Shown here: positions 17,077-25,516 of the stretch, one piece after another | Position numbering within the stretch: position 1 is the first letter of the stretch | How the letters are laid out: the number at the start of each line of letters is the position of its first letter | Source: Hyphococcus sp. | GTDB lineage: Bacteria > Pseudomonadota > Alphaproteobacteria > Caulobacterales > Parvularculaceae | Assembly (NCBI GenBank): GCA_028284345.1 | Contig: JANQRY010000010.1 | Span: 310,001-374,000, forward strand | Reading direction: 5' to 3' | Length of the DNA stretch: 64,000 nt | The notes under the pieces: model-generated | Database searches by the model: none | The model's input: only the letters and a program-made list of their open reading frames with translations | What the model was told of the DNA's origin: nothing | Translations under genes and position numbers: made by a program

Positions 17077-17800
17077 CACAGAACCCTGCAATGCTGATTG
17101 GCTCGATCGCGTGCGCGCTGAAATTTTCGGATCACGAGCAGTCTCAAAGTGTATTTTAGGCAAGCCGCGTCGGCGTAGGCGCCCGTAGGGAGGACAAGAG
17201 GCGCAAAAAATCACCGATGTGAGCCATCAACCCATTGTTCCCGACATTATCGAACAAACACTAATTTCAGATTGGCAATTTGAGGGGGTAAACGCATTTG
17301 CCATTTGTTTCTTTCAGGAACGTCATTGCCGGTTCTGAACATTCCGCACCAAAACGCCTTCCGTCACGCCCGGCGAGCCGCTCGATTTCCGTTCCGTCCG
17401 ATGCATCACATTGAGAGGCCGGATTGCCGCGGCGCGGGTCGAGTCGCGGAAGAATTAGCTTTAATTGAGAAAAACCGGAAGAGCGAATACGCCGCTGCAG
17501 ACCGACCGCCCCAGCTCTGTGATTGAGAGATTTACCTGACCTCCAGACGCCGCTCTTTCTCTCAGAGATCGCGTCGAACGCTGCGCGCCTCACTCATCGA
17601 GATTAGGGGCCAGCAGATGACGTTTCGGCGTAGCGGGACTGGAAAGCGCAGAATTTAGGCCATTACTGCTGGAAAACGCCCATTGATTCGTCGGATCCCG
17701 GTAATCCGTACGCCATGATGCAGGGCTTTTCCGACCAGGCGGGCTGCGGCATAACCCCTTGCGCATGGTGAAAAACATAAATCTGCCGAGGTTCTGAGAA
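17077..17800. other. Intergenic region, about 720 bp, no gene supported
   Basis: This contains the upstream regions of two divergent transcripts, the fusion gene at 14086-17076 and the GT2 at 17801. A minus-strand open frame at 17267-17593 (108 codons) and others on both strands have arginine/serine-rich translations with no recognisable fold and no ribosome-binding site, so I do not call a gene. Immediately before 17801, GAGGTTCTGAGAA could serve as the GT2 ribosome-binding site. Decayed coding sequence is possible, given the debris elsewhere in the island. Confidence 0.4.
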
Positions 17801-18760
17801 ATGCGCACTGAGTGCGTTAGCATTGTTTGTCGAGCGCTGAACGAAGAGAAATGGCTCGGCCGCGCCCTCTCGGCCTGTAGAGAACAGCAATTTGACGAAG
17901 GCGACGTTGAGCTGATTCTCGTCGATTCCGGCTCCACAGACCGCACGATTGAGATCGCCGAGCGGCACGGATGCCGCATTGTTCATATCAAGAAGTCGGA
18001 TTTTTCCTTCGGCCGGTCGCTCAACTATGGATGCGACGCCGCGACCGGCGATTATCTCGTCTTCATTTCGGCCCACTGTATTCCCGCTGATGATCAGTGG
18101 CTGGCCCGGCTCATCGCGCCGCTGCGCGAAAATGCGGCCGACTACGTCTATGGCCGTCAGATCGGCCATCACGTCACGCGATTTTCCGAGCACCAAGTTT
18201 TCGCGCAATACTTCCCCGGTGACGACATGATCCCCCAGGACGGTTTTTTTACCAACAACGCCAACGCCGCGATCCGCAAGGAGGCCTGGGCGAAATACAA
18301 ATTCGACGAGGCCGTCACGGGCCTGGAAGACATGGTTCTCGGCAAGGCGATTGTAAACGACGGCGGCAGGATCGGTTACGTGTCCGGCGCATCGGTCATA
18401 CACATCCACGAGGAAAGTTTCCGGCAGACGCGGCGGCGGTACTATCGCGAAGCCCTCACCTTGCGTGAAATCATGCCGCAGGTGCATTTCCGTTTTGGCG
18501 ACTTTCTGCGCTACTTTTTCGCCGGCGTCTTTCACGACTTTTCGGAGGCCCTTGGGCAACGGCGTTTCTGGTCGACGGCCCCGGAGATTGTCGCTTTTCG
18601 CCTGATGCAATATTGGGGAACCTATCGCGGTCATAATGAGCACCGCACTTTGTCCCGCGAGGACAAAGAGCGCTATTACTATCCCCGCGCCAAAAAGCAG
18701 ACGAAAGAAAATACCGAAGGATCAGCCAAACCTGGCCCGTCCGGCGCGCCGGCTGAGTAA
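17801..18760 (+). CDS. GT2 glycosyltransferase
   Basis: 319 residues. The N-terminal GT-A fold is clear: SIVCRALNEEKWLGRAL at residue 7, LVDSGSTDRTIEIAE, GRSLNYGCDAATGDYLVFIS, then AHCIPADDQW in the DXD position. Acceptor-side motifs FTNNANAAIRKEAW, VTGLEDMVLGKA and IHIHEESFRQTRRRY match rhamnosyltransferase-like GT2 enzymes. The C-terminus (about 290-319) is basic and low-complexity. It ends 21 bp before the cytidylyltransferase at 18782, so the two probably form one operon: the cytidylyltransferase could supply a CMP-activated sugar, although GT2 enzymes normally use UDP-, GDP- or dTDP-sugars, so a direct donor link is uncertain. Confidence 0.85.
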   Translation: MRTECVSIVCRALNEEKWLGRALSACREQQFDEGDVELILVDSGSTDRTIEIAERHGCRIVHIKKSDFSFGRSLNYGCDAATGDYLVFISAHCIPADDQWLARLIAPLRENAADYVYGRQIGHHVTRFSEHQVFAQYFPGDDMIPQDGFFTNNANAAIRKEAWAKYKFDEAVTGLEDMVLGKAIVNDGGRIGYVSGASVIHIHEESFRQTRRRYYREALTLREIMPQVHFRFGDFLRYFFAGVFHDFSEALGQRRFWSTAPEIVAFRLMQYWGTYRGHNEHRTLSREDKERYYYPRAKKQTKENTEGSAKPGPSGAPAE

Positions 18761-18781
18761 GGCGCCAGGAAAGCACAATCT

Positions 18782-19501
18782 ATGATCGGACAAGCGAAAA
18801 GCCTTACAGCGCTATTGCCTATGAAGGCGCATAGCGCGCGGGTAACGTCAAAGAACTTTCGCAACATTGCTGGGAAACCGCTCTTCCGCTGGATTCTGGA
18901 TACGCTGGCGGCGACGTCGGAAATCGACCGGATTGTCATCAACACGGACGCCCGCGCCATCCTTGCCGACAACGGCCTTGAAGACGGCGACTATGACAGC
19001 AAGGTTTTAATCCGCGATCGCAAACCGGAAATCTGCGGCGACTTCGTTTCCATGAATCTCGTGCTTGAGGACGATATCAACAATGTGGATTCCGACTATT
19101 TCTTTATGACGCATACAACAAATCCGCTGCTTGAATCGAAAACGATTTCTGCAATGATTGATACGTTTCTCAGAGGAGAGGAAAAAGGCGACGCCGATTC
19201 TCTCTTCACCGTGAACCGCCATCAGACGCGCTTTTATTCGCCTGATGGAATCCCGATCAATCACGATCCCGACAATCTGATCCGGACGCAGGATCTGCCG
19301 CCATACCTCGAAGAAAACTCGGTCGGATACCTCTTCACGCCGGCAAGTTTCAAAAAAACCGGGGCGCGCATCGGCGACCGGCCGGCAATGTTTGAAACGC
19401 CGTCGCTTCAATCGGTTGATATCGACGAGCCGGCCGACTGGTACATGGCCGAATCTCTCCTGATGCGGGTCGCCGCCGGCGACGGCCCGGAAGGACTCTG
19501 A
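18782..19501 (+). CDS. Acylneuraminate cytidylyltransferase-like CMP-sugar synthetase
   Basis: 239 residues. The start of the nucleotidyltransferase fold reads LTALLPMKAHSARVTSKNFR, the counterpart of the A(x)IPARxGSKxxxxKN nucleotide-binding loop of CMP-sialic, CMP-legionaminic and CMP-pseudaminic acid synthetases, with lysine where arginine is usual. KPLFRWILDTL, VINTDARAI, LIRDRKPE (usually RP) and TTNPLLESKTI follow family order. VDIDEPADWYMAE near the C-terminus is the conserved D-E/D-xDW end. It would activate a nonulosonic acid or Kdo-like sugar with CTP. No NeuB-, PseI- or Pse/Leg-pathway genes are in the window. The gene lies at the border of the flagellar locus, so flagellin glycosylation is a possible use. 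Confidence 0.8.
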   Translation: MIGQAKSLTALLPMKAHSARVTSKNFRNIAGKPLFRWILDTLAATSEIDRIVINTDARAILADNGLEDGDYDSKVLIRDRKPEICGDFVSMNLVLEDDINNVDSDYFFMTHTTNPLLESKTISAMIDTFLRGEEKGDADSLFTVNRHQTRFYSPDGIPINHDPDNLIRTQDLPPYLEENSVGYLFTPASFKKTGARIGDRPAMFETPSLQSVDIDEPADWYMAESLLMRVAAGDGPEGL

Positions 19502-19603
19502 CCGCCTTAGCGCGCGCAAATATTCTCTTGATGTGTCCATCGGCGCCGACCCGACCATGGCCGGCGTCTAATCGCACGCTATCGAATATGGGAAATCTTA
19601 TGA

Positions 19604-19624
19604 GGCGGCGCTAATCGCCGTTTT
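19604..19624 (+). terminator. Probable Rho-independent terminator after the cytidylyltransferase
   Basis: GGCGGCG, a five-base loop CTAAT, then CGCCG and TTTT: a short GC-rich hairpin followed by T residues about 100 bp after the cytidylyltransferase stop. It is oriented to end the plus-strand GT2-cytidylyltransferase transcript before convergent fliM. Confidence 0.5.
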
Positions 19625-19696
19625 CAACGGAACTTCGAAACCGGCCGCCGAACGGACGAGACACGCACCCATATCAAGCGGTAGAATCCGACCGGT

Positions 19697-20638
19697 CTAA
19701 CGCCCGTTGCTTTTTTCCGCCGTCGCAGGATCAAGAGCGTCGGTCAGTTTTACAGCCTTGTTGGTTTTGTAAGCGCCTAACCGGCCCGTCCCGATAAGGC
19801 GGGTGCCCTCGGCCGTGTTCAGCATGATCTTGCTGACCTTTTCAGAATTGTTCGACAACGGGATCACCTCGCCGACCTTCAAATCGGTGAGTTGCGAAAG
19901 CTGCGCCTCGTAGGTGTCGAGAATGATATCGAGCTGAATTTCGCTGTTCTCTACATTTTCTTTCAGCTCACGGCGCCAGTGCGAATCTTCATCGTCGCCT
20001 ATTTCGCGCTTGCGGCCTTTCTCAAGGAGGCCGTGGGCTTCCAGATAGTCCATCGGGAAGTGAAAGGTGATCGCGCTCGTCGCCTGTGCATCTTCGAGGC
20101 TCAAATCGAAAGACATGTTGCAGAGCGTCGTTTCGTCGATTTTCGCCACATCGCCCGATGTGAAGGGAATTGACGCAACGCGGGCGCCGCTTTGGGCGCG
20201 TTTCGCCGCGACTTTCGGAAAGTTGTAGCCGCTGAGATGGTTCAGGGCTTTTTCCAATATCAGGGTCAAAATCGCTGCGTCGACCGACGTCGCCGCGCAT
20301 TCGGAATCATCGAACGTGAACACCCCGCCAAACATCGCTTCGGCGATAGCGCCGGCGAGCTTTGCGGAAACACTGACGAAAACCGAGCCGGTTTCGCGCG
20401 CGGACCTGCTGATGAAGAGAACATAGTCGCTCTCCAGACCCTCCAGCGATCGTTGGCCGTTCAGCGCGCTGAACTTCGCACCCGAAACCTCAACGGCGCC
20501 GCCAACCTGCTCATTCACCTTGGCGGCGAATTCCTTGCCCAGATACGTGGCGAAATCTTCAAGATGCGGATAGGCGGAGACCTCAAAATGCGCGCTCCTA
20601 ATTTTTTGCAAAAGCACGTTTGACTGGTCATTTTGCAT
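19697..20638 (-). CDS. fliM: Flagellar motor switch protein FliM
   Basis: 313 residues, ATG start. The C-terminus (about 225-300) is a SpoA/surface-presentation domain (LDIILDTYEAQLSQLTDLKV followed by GEVIPL), as in FliM and FliN. The middle domain is the CheC-like FliM fold with repeated acidic helices (SECAATSVDAAILTLILEKA). No EIDALL/CheY-P-binding peptide of the enteric type is seen at the N-terminus. Length and order are typical of divergent alphaproteobacterial FliM. It forms most of the C-ring with FliN and FliG, whose genes lie at 28962 and 27097. fliM stands apart from fliN and is transcribed away from motB, sharing the 172-bp region at 20639-20810. Confidence 0.85.
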   Translation of the reverse strand: MQNDQSNVLLQKIRSAHFEVSAYPHLEDFATYLGKEFAAKVNEQVGGAVEVSGAKFSALNGQRSLEGLESDYVLFISRSARETGSVFVSVSAKLAGAIAEAMFGGVFTFDDSECAATSVDAAILTLILEKALNHLSGYNFPKVAAKRAQSGARVASIPFTSGDVAKIDETTLCNMSFDLSLEDAQATSAITFHFPMDYLEAHGLLEKGRKREIGDDEDSHWRRELKENVENSEIQLDIILDTYEAQLSQLTDLKVGEVIPLSNNSEKVSKIMLNTAEGTRLIGTGRLGAYKTNKAVKLTDALDPATAEKSNGR

Positions 20639-20697
20639 GATAATTCACCGCCGTCTTAGGTTAATGGATTCAATAGCGCGGAACTTGTTTCAAGAAT

Positions 20698-20735
20698 GCT
20701 AATGATCGACGGATTTCGTCCTTAAGGACATTAGC
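20698..20735. promoter_or_regulatory. Nested inverted repeat between fliM and motB, possible operator
   Basis: GCTAATG at 20698 pairs with CATTAGC ending at 20735, and inside the right half lies the 12-bp perfect palindrome GTCCTTAAGGAC (20718-20729). The position between two divergent flagellar genes suits a shared regulator site. No known consensus is matched with confidence. Confidence 0.3.
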
Positions 20736-20810
20736 GTGTTAGCGTCAAATTAAGGCGCAAAAGCTATTTCTACATTGCGACAAGCACTTGTTCCGTTGAG
20801 TAGAAAACCC

Positions 20811-21623
20811 GTGGCCGCCGACCAGCAACCCATCATCAAAAAGGTAAAGAAAGTGTCGGCCGAGGGTCACCACGGCGGCGCCTGGAAAGTCGCCTATGCG
20901 GACTTTGTCACCGCGATGATGGCCTTCTTCCTGCTGATGTGGCTTCTGAATGCGACCACGGAGGATCAGCGAAAAGGCATAGCAGACTACTTCAATCCAA
21001 CGGTCCCCATAAGCCAGATTTCCGGCGGCGGCACGGACGTTCTCAACGGGTCGACGATTTTTGCGGAAAAAACGCTGGCCAAGGACGGCTCCGGCGGCGC
21101 CAAGACAACGCAAAGCGCGGCCGATGAACAGGAGGGAAAGGCCGAAGACGACGGCAAGGCTGCGTCAGACCTTGAGTCCATTGAAGAAAACCTTCGCGGC
21201 CAGATCGATGAGAACGACGCCGACGACCTGGCGCGCCATATCCAGACCCACGTAACGCCCGAGGGGCTCGTGATCGAGCTTGTCGACGTCGATGGCAGCC
21301 CTTTGTTCGACGTCGGATCGACAAACGCCTCCTCCAAGCTTCATCTTTTGTTAAAGGCGGTTACCTCGAGCTTATCGCTTGTCGAAAACAAGATCTCCAT
21401 TGTCGGGCACACGGACAGTCTCGCCTATTCCGGAGCGCGGGATTATTCCAACTGGGAGCTGTCAACCGATCGCGCCAACGTCGCCCGTCGGCTGATGGTC
21501 GATGAAGGCTTCCCGCAAAACATGATCGACGAGGTCGCCGGCAAGGCGGACACCGAGCCGTTGGTCGATGATCGGTATGCGCCGCAAAACCGACGGATAT
21601 CCATAACCATCCTGCGCTCGTAA
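20811..21623 (+). CDS. motB: Flagellar motor stator protein MotB
   Basis: 270 residues from the GTG at 20811 (an in-frame TTG at 20775 would add 12; neither has a strong ribosome-binding site). GAWKVAYADFVTAMMAFFLL is the single transmembrane helix with the essential proton-binding aspartate (D31 of the GTG form). The next stretch, WLLNATTEDQRKGIADYFNP, is the MotB plug region, and the C-terminal 110 residues are an OmpA-like peptidoglycan-binding domain (ISIVGHTDSLAYSG, ...WELSTDRANVARRLM, ...PQNRRISITI). It anchors the stator to peptidoglycan. Unusually, motA is not adjacent but about 12.6 kb downstream at 33388. Confidence 0.93.
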   Translation: MAADQQPIIKKVKKVSAEGHHGGAWKVAYADFVTAMMAFFLLMWLLNATTEDQRKGIADYFNPTVPISQISGGGTDVLNGSTIFAEKTLAKDGSGGAKTTQSAADEQEGKAEDDGKAASDLESIEENLRGQIDENDADDLARHIQTHVTPEGLVIELVDVDGSPLFDVGSTNASSKLHLLLKAVTSSLSLVENKISIVGHTDSLAYSGARDYSNWELSTDRANVARRLMVDEGFPQNMIDEVAGKADTEPLVDDRYAPQNRRISITILRS

Positions 21624-21715
21624 TCTCGCTGGGCGACATGGTTATAATTATTTTAAGGATAATGCGCCAAATTCGTCCCTAATTCTTGTAAGAAGCGACA
21701 AGGTGGGCAGAAGCC

Positions 21716-23020
21716 ATGGGACTTTCTTCATCTCTTAACGCCGGCGTTATGGGGCTGGCGGTCAACGCGACGAAACTCGCAACTATTTCCGACAACATCG
21801 CGAACTCCGAAACGTACGGCTACAAACGCGCCAACACGGAATTCACAAGCCTCGTGCTTCAGCAGGGGAACGGCGATTACCAGGCGGGCGGCGTTCGCGT
21901 CTCTACGTTTAAAGATGTTGCAGCGCAGGGCGCTCTTATCTCAACGAGCAACAGCACGGACATCTCCGTTGCCGGGCGCGGCATGATCCCGGTTACGACC
22001 GCGGGCGGTCTAAATGTTCCGGCCGGCGATCGACCATTGCTCTTTGCGACGACGGGTTCGTTTTCGCAGGATCAAGACGGCTATCTTCGCACGCAGGGCG
22101 GGTCATTTTTACTTGGCTGGCCTGCAAACCCCGACGGCACCTTCCCCGATCCCGCGAGAAACAGCGCAACAGGGCTGGAGCCGATTCAAATCTCCGCCAG
22201 CCAGTCGATTCCGTCTCCGACCAGCCGCGTTGATCTTGGCGTCAATATTCCCGCCTCCGCGACGCAGGCCGGCTCCGACGGCGCCGCTTTTGATCTGCCG
22301 GTTGAGTACTTCGATACGCTCGGCAGCTCGCAGACGCTGGCGATTTCATTCACGCCGCAAGTCCCCGGCACGGGTTCAAGCAACACCTGGGCGGTTTCCG
22401 TTATCGATCAGGCCGGCGACCCGACAACGCCAATCGCGAGCTTTGATATTGTATTTGACGACGCGGCGGGCACGGCGGGGTCGATCCTCACCCTGACGCC
22501 TGGCGCCGGCGCGACATACGACGCCGCCACCGGCCTGGTCACGGTTAATACGTCGACAGGGCCCATCGATCTGACCGTCGGTTCGCCGGGCTCAGGCGGT
22601 CCGCTGACTCAGCTTTCATCCAGTTTCTCGCCGACCGGCGTTCGCGCTGACGGCGCGCCAATCGGCAATCTGAGCTCAATCGAGGTAACCGACTCCGGTT
22701 TTGTCGAAGCGATCTACGATAATGGTTTCCGCCGAACAATTTATCAGGTGCCGCTTGCGGACGTGCCGAATATCAACGGCCTGACCGCTTTTGACAATCA
22801 GACCTTCGGCGTCTCCCAAGCCAGCGGCGACTTCTACCTTTGGGACGCCGGCACCGGCCCGGTTGGCACGACCATCGGCTTTACGCTGACGGAATCGACA
22901 ACCGATATCGCGGCGGAACTCACCGATCTCATTCAGACGCAACGCGCCTATGCGTCGAATGCGAAGATCATCCAAACCGTCGATGAAATGCTGCAGGAGA
23001 CGACGAACCTTATTCGTTAG
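21716..23020 (+). CDS. flgE: Flagellar hook protein FlgE
   Basis: 434 residues. The N-terminus SLNAGVMGLAVNATKLATIS followed by DNIANSETYGYKR is the FlgE/F/G-type D0 helix with the ANxxTxGYK signature. The centre is rich in G, S and T with the hook-fold FDTLGSSQTLAISF, and the C-terminus ends in the partner D0 helix ELTDLIQTQRAYASNAKIIQ followed by TVDEMLQETTNLI. It polymerises into the hook outside the cell after export by the flagellar type III apparatus. It precedes flgK-flgL-flgI in the same direction with 33 bp to flgK, probably one transcript. Length is close to the alphaproteobacterial norm. Confidence 0.93.
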   Translation: MGLSSSLNAGVMGLAVNATKLATISDNIANSETYGYKRANTEFTSLVLQQGNGDYQAGGVRVSTFKDVAAQGALISTSNSTDISVAGRGMIPVTTAGGLNVPAGDRPLLFATTGSFSQDQDGYLRTQGGSFLLGWPANPDGTFPDPARNSATGLEPIQISASQSIPSPTSRVDLGVNIPASATQAGSDGAAFDLPVEYFDTLGSSQTLAISFTPQVPGTGSSNTWAVSVIDQAGDPTTPIASFDIVFDDAAGTAGSILTLTPGAGATYDAATGLVTVNTSTGPIDLTVGSPGSGGPLTQLSSSFSPTGVRADGAPIGNLSSIEVTDSGFVEAIYDNGFRRTIYQVPLADVPNINGLTAFDNQTFGVSQASGDFYLWDAGTGPVGTTIGFTLTESTTDIAAELTDLIQTQRAYASNAKIIQTVDEMLQETTNLIR

Positions 23021-23053
23021 ACCTTCAGCTTGAATGCATAGCGACAGAACGTC

Positions 23054-24511
23054 ATGAGCATTTCGTCAGCATTATTGAATGCGACTTCGGGCCTGTCCGC
23101 CGCCTCGCGGCGCGCCGATATCGTCTCGAATAATGTCGCAAACGCCCTCACCCCGGGCTTTGCGCGGCGCGATGTTCATGTCAGCGAAAATGTCGTGAAC
23201 GGTCGCGGCGCCGGCGTTCAGGTGAACGGCGTCACGCGCGCGACGGACCAGGCGATCACAACGGACCGGCGTCTCGCGGAAAGCGCGTCGAGCCGAGACC
23301 AGATTGTCGCCAACGCCCATGCAACTTTTAATTCGGCGCTGGGCGAACCTGACGACGCGTTCAGCCTGTTCGCGCAATATCAGAACTTCGAATCGTCGCT
23401 GCGGTCGCTGTCGCAGACGCCGGAATCGCAGGCGCTTCAATCGCAAACGCTCGATACAGCGAAAGCGCTGGTGTCGAACCTGCATGATCTCACCGCGCAG
23501 GCCCAATCGGCCCGGCTGCGCGCCGACGGACAGATCGCCCAGGAAGTCGACGTCATCAACGACACGTTGAAACAGATCGAAGACCTCAATACGGCGATCA
23601 GCGCGGCGACGGCGGGCGGGCGCGACGCAACCGCGCTCGAAGATCAGCGCAAAATCCTGATCGACCAGATTTCAGAGAGCATTCCGGTCCGCGAAGTTCG
23701 CCGGGACCGCGGCAAGGTTGATCTCATTACCGATGAAGGCGTTTTTCTGATCGCGGGCAAAGCGCAGGAAATCGAATTCTCGCCGGCGAGCACCATCGGC
23801 CCGGACGAAACCCTCGCCGGCGGCGATCTTTCCGGATTGACCGTCAACGGCGTGGAGATCACCCCGGGCGGGGACGGAACATTCGCCTTGCGGCAGGGAT
23901 CCCTTGCAGGCCTCTTTGCCGTTCGCGACGAAATCGCGCCCGAATTTCAAACAAAGCTCGACGGTCTTGCGCGCGACGTTATCGAACGTTTTCAGGATAT
24001 CGACCCGACGCTCGCCGCCGGCGCCCCCGGCCTCTTCACCGACGCCGGGTCGGCGTTCGATCCGACGGCCGAGACCGGGCTTGCCGAACGCATCGCCATC
24101 AACGCCACCGTCGACCCCGAACAGGGCGGCGCCATATGGCGGCTTCGCGACGGGCTCGGCGCGACGGCGCAAGGCCCCGCGGGCAACGCCGACATTATTA
24201 CGACCTATCTCGACGCGCTCACCAGCCTCAAGGCGCCGCCGGCCGGCACTGGGGAGACCGGATTTCTCTCGGCCGCCAGCATTGCCGCCAATATTACATC
24301 GTCGATCGGTCAGGCGCGGATTAGCTCGGAAACAAAACTCGCCGCATCAAGCGCGCGGGCGGCGTCGCTTATTGAAGCCGAACAACGCGCGACCGCCGTC
24401 GATTCCGACCTTGAATTGCAAAAACTGCTGCTGATCGAACAGGCTTACGCCGCCAACGCCCGCGTCATCCAGACGGCGGACGAAATGCTAAGCCGGCTGC
24501 TTGAGCTCTAG
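23054..24511 (+). CDS. flgK: Hook-filament junction protein FlgK
   Basis: 485 residues. N-terminal D0: SALLNATSGLSAASRRADIV, then SNNVANALTPGFARRDVHVS. The C-terminal D0 helix, LQKLLLIEQAYAANARVIQT followed by ADEMLSRLLEL, matches FlgK. The centre (about 100-400) is the FlgK helical domain. It forms the first junction layer between hook (FlgE) and filament. The stop is immediately followed by the flgL start (24512), indicating translational coupling. Confidence 0.93.
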   Translation: MSISSALLNATSGLSAASRRADIVSNNVANALTPGFARRDVHVSENVVNGRGAGVQVNGVTRATDQAITTDRRLAESASSRDQIVANAHATFNSALGEPDDAFSLFAQYQNFESSLRSLSQTPESQALQSQTLDTAKALVSNLHDLTAQAQSARLRADGQIAQEVDVINDTLKQIEDLNTAISAATAGGRDATALEDQRKILIDQISESIPVREVRRDRGKVDLITDEGVFLIAGKAQEIEFSPASTIGPDETLAGGDLSGLTVNGVEITPGGDGTFALRQGSLAGLFAVRDEIAPEFQTKLDGLARDVIERFQDIDPTLAAGAPGLFTDAGSAFDPTAETGLAERIAINATVDPEQGGAIWRLRDGLGATAQGPAGNADIITTYLDALTSLKAPPAGTGETGFLSAASIAANITSSIGQARISSETKLAASSARAASLIEAEQRATAVDSDLELQKLLLIEQAYAANARVIQTADEMLSRLLEL

Positions 24512-25510
24512 ATGACCAATATCAACGCGCCAGATCTGATCTCTTTCACGCGCCTCTCCCGCGCCATCGCCGACATCAAGTCGCGCGCCGACGTGGCGCG
24601 CGCGGAGTCCGTGACCGGACGCCGGGAGGATGTCACGGCGGCCACGAATGGCGACGTCGGCAGCGCGCATCTCCTGAAAAAAGCGGTGGACGACGCGCAA
24701 GCCTTCCAACAGCTTCTGGTTATTTCGCAAAACCGCGCCCAGCGAACGCAGGCGTCTTTGGACATTCTTGGCGGCGAGGCCGTGCGTATCGGCACCGAAG
24801 CGCTGTCTGCAAGCGGACGTGATGATTCCTACGCGCTCAACACCCTCGCTGCGGACGCAAAGGCGGCCATATTCAACGTCTTCAGCGCTCTCAATGTGAG
24901 CGAAGGCGGCCGCGCCCTCTTCAGCGGCGACGCCGCCGACCGATTGCCGTTTGGCGATCCCGAACAGTTGTTGAACGATATCGAAGCCATCGTCGCGGGC
25001 GCGACGGACGCCGCCGACGCGCAGGCGCAGTTGGATACCTATTTCAACGATCCCGCTGGCGGTTTCGCGACCGATATCTATCAGGGCGGCGCCAACAAAG
25101 TCGCGCCGGTAGAGATCTCGCCGGGCGTACGCATCGACGTGTCGGCGACAGCGGCGGACCAGCCGATCAAGGATCTTTTGAGGGGCCTTGCCGGCATCGC
25201 CGTTCAGAGCGCAGCGACGTTCAGCGACGCCAAGGGCTTCCTTGAAGACAGCGCCGGAATAGCGATCGCCGCCGACGGCGACATCACGGAACTGCGCGGC
25301 GTCATCGGGGTCGGAGAAGCGCAAATCGCCGCCGCGATTTCCCGTTATGAAGCTGAAGAAGCCATTCTGACCTCACTGTTCAACGAGAAAACCGGCCGCG
25401 ACCAGTATGAAGCGGCCACCGAGCTTCAGCTTCTGGAGACGCAGCTTGAAGCATCCTATTTGCTGACCGCGCGCCTGTCGCGCCTCAGCATCGCGAATTT
25501 CATCCGGTAG
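24512..25510 (+). CDS. flgL: Hook-filament junction protein FlgL
   Basis: 332 residues, starting directly after the flgK stop. The N-terminal helix (ISFTRLSRAIADIKSRADVA) and the C-terminal coiled coil (EEAILTSLFNEKTGRDQYEA, ATELQLLETQLEASYLLTAR) with the end SRLSIANFIR are the flagellin-like D0/D1 elements expected of FlgL. The position between flgK and flgI agrees. It forms the second junction layer onto which flagellin polymerises. Sequence divergence from enteric FlgL is strong, so the identification relies partly on order. Confidence 0.88.
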   Translation: MTNINAPDLISFTRLSRAIADIKSRADVARAESVTGRREDVTAATNGDVGSAHLLKKAVDDAQAFQQLLVISQNRAQRTQASLDILGGEAVRIGTEALSASGRDDSYALNTLAADAKAAIFNVFSALNVSEGGRALFSGDAADRLPFGDPEQLLNDIEAIVAGATDAADAQAQLDTYFNDPAGGFATDIYQGGANKVAPVEISPGVRIDVSATAADQPIKDLLRGLAGIAVQSAATFSDAKGFLEDSAGIAIAADGDITELRGVIGVGEAQIAAAISRYEAEEAILTSLFNEKTGRDQYEAATELQLLETQLEASYLLTARLSRLSIANFIR

Positions 25511-25516
25511 GCTGAT

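Noticed and set aside
17267..17593. 108-codon minus-strand open frame
   Set aside because: Arginine- and serine-rich translation without a recognisable fold, no ribosome-binding site; looks like chance.
17663..18643. Long (326-codon) minus-strand open frame opposite the GT2 gene
   Set aside because: It lies antisense to a gene with clear GT2 motifs and arises from GC-biased codon usage; no ribosome-binding site or fold.
19502..19696. Protein-like frames (SLDVSIGADPTMAGV, then SYEAALIAVFNGTSKPAAER) after the cytidylyltransferase
   Set aside because: The first ends at a stop with no start codon or family match, and the region is short and contains the terminator; I could not support even a pseudogene call.
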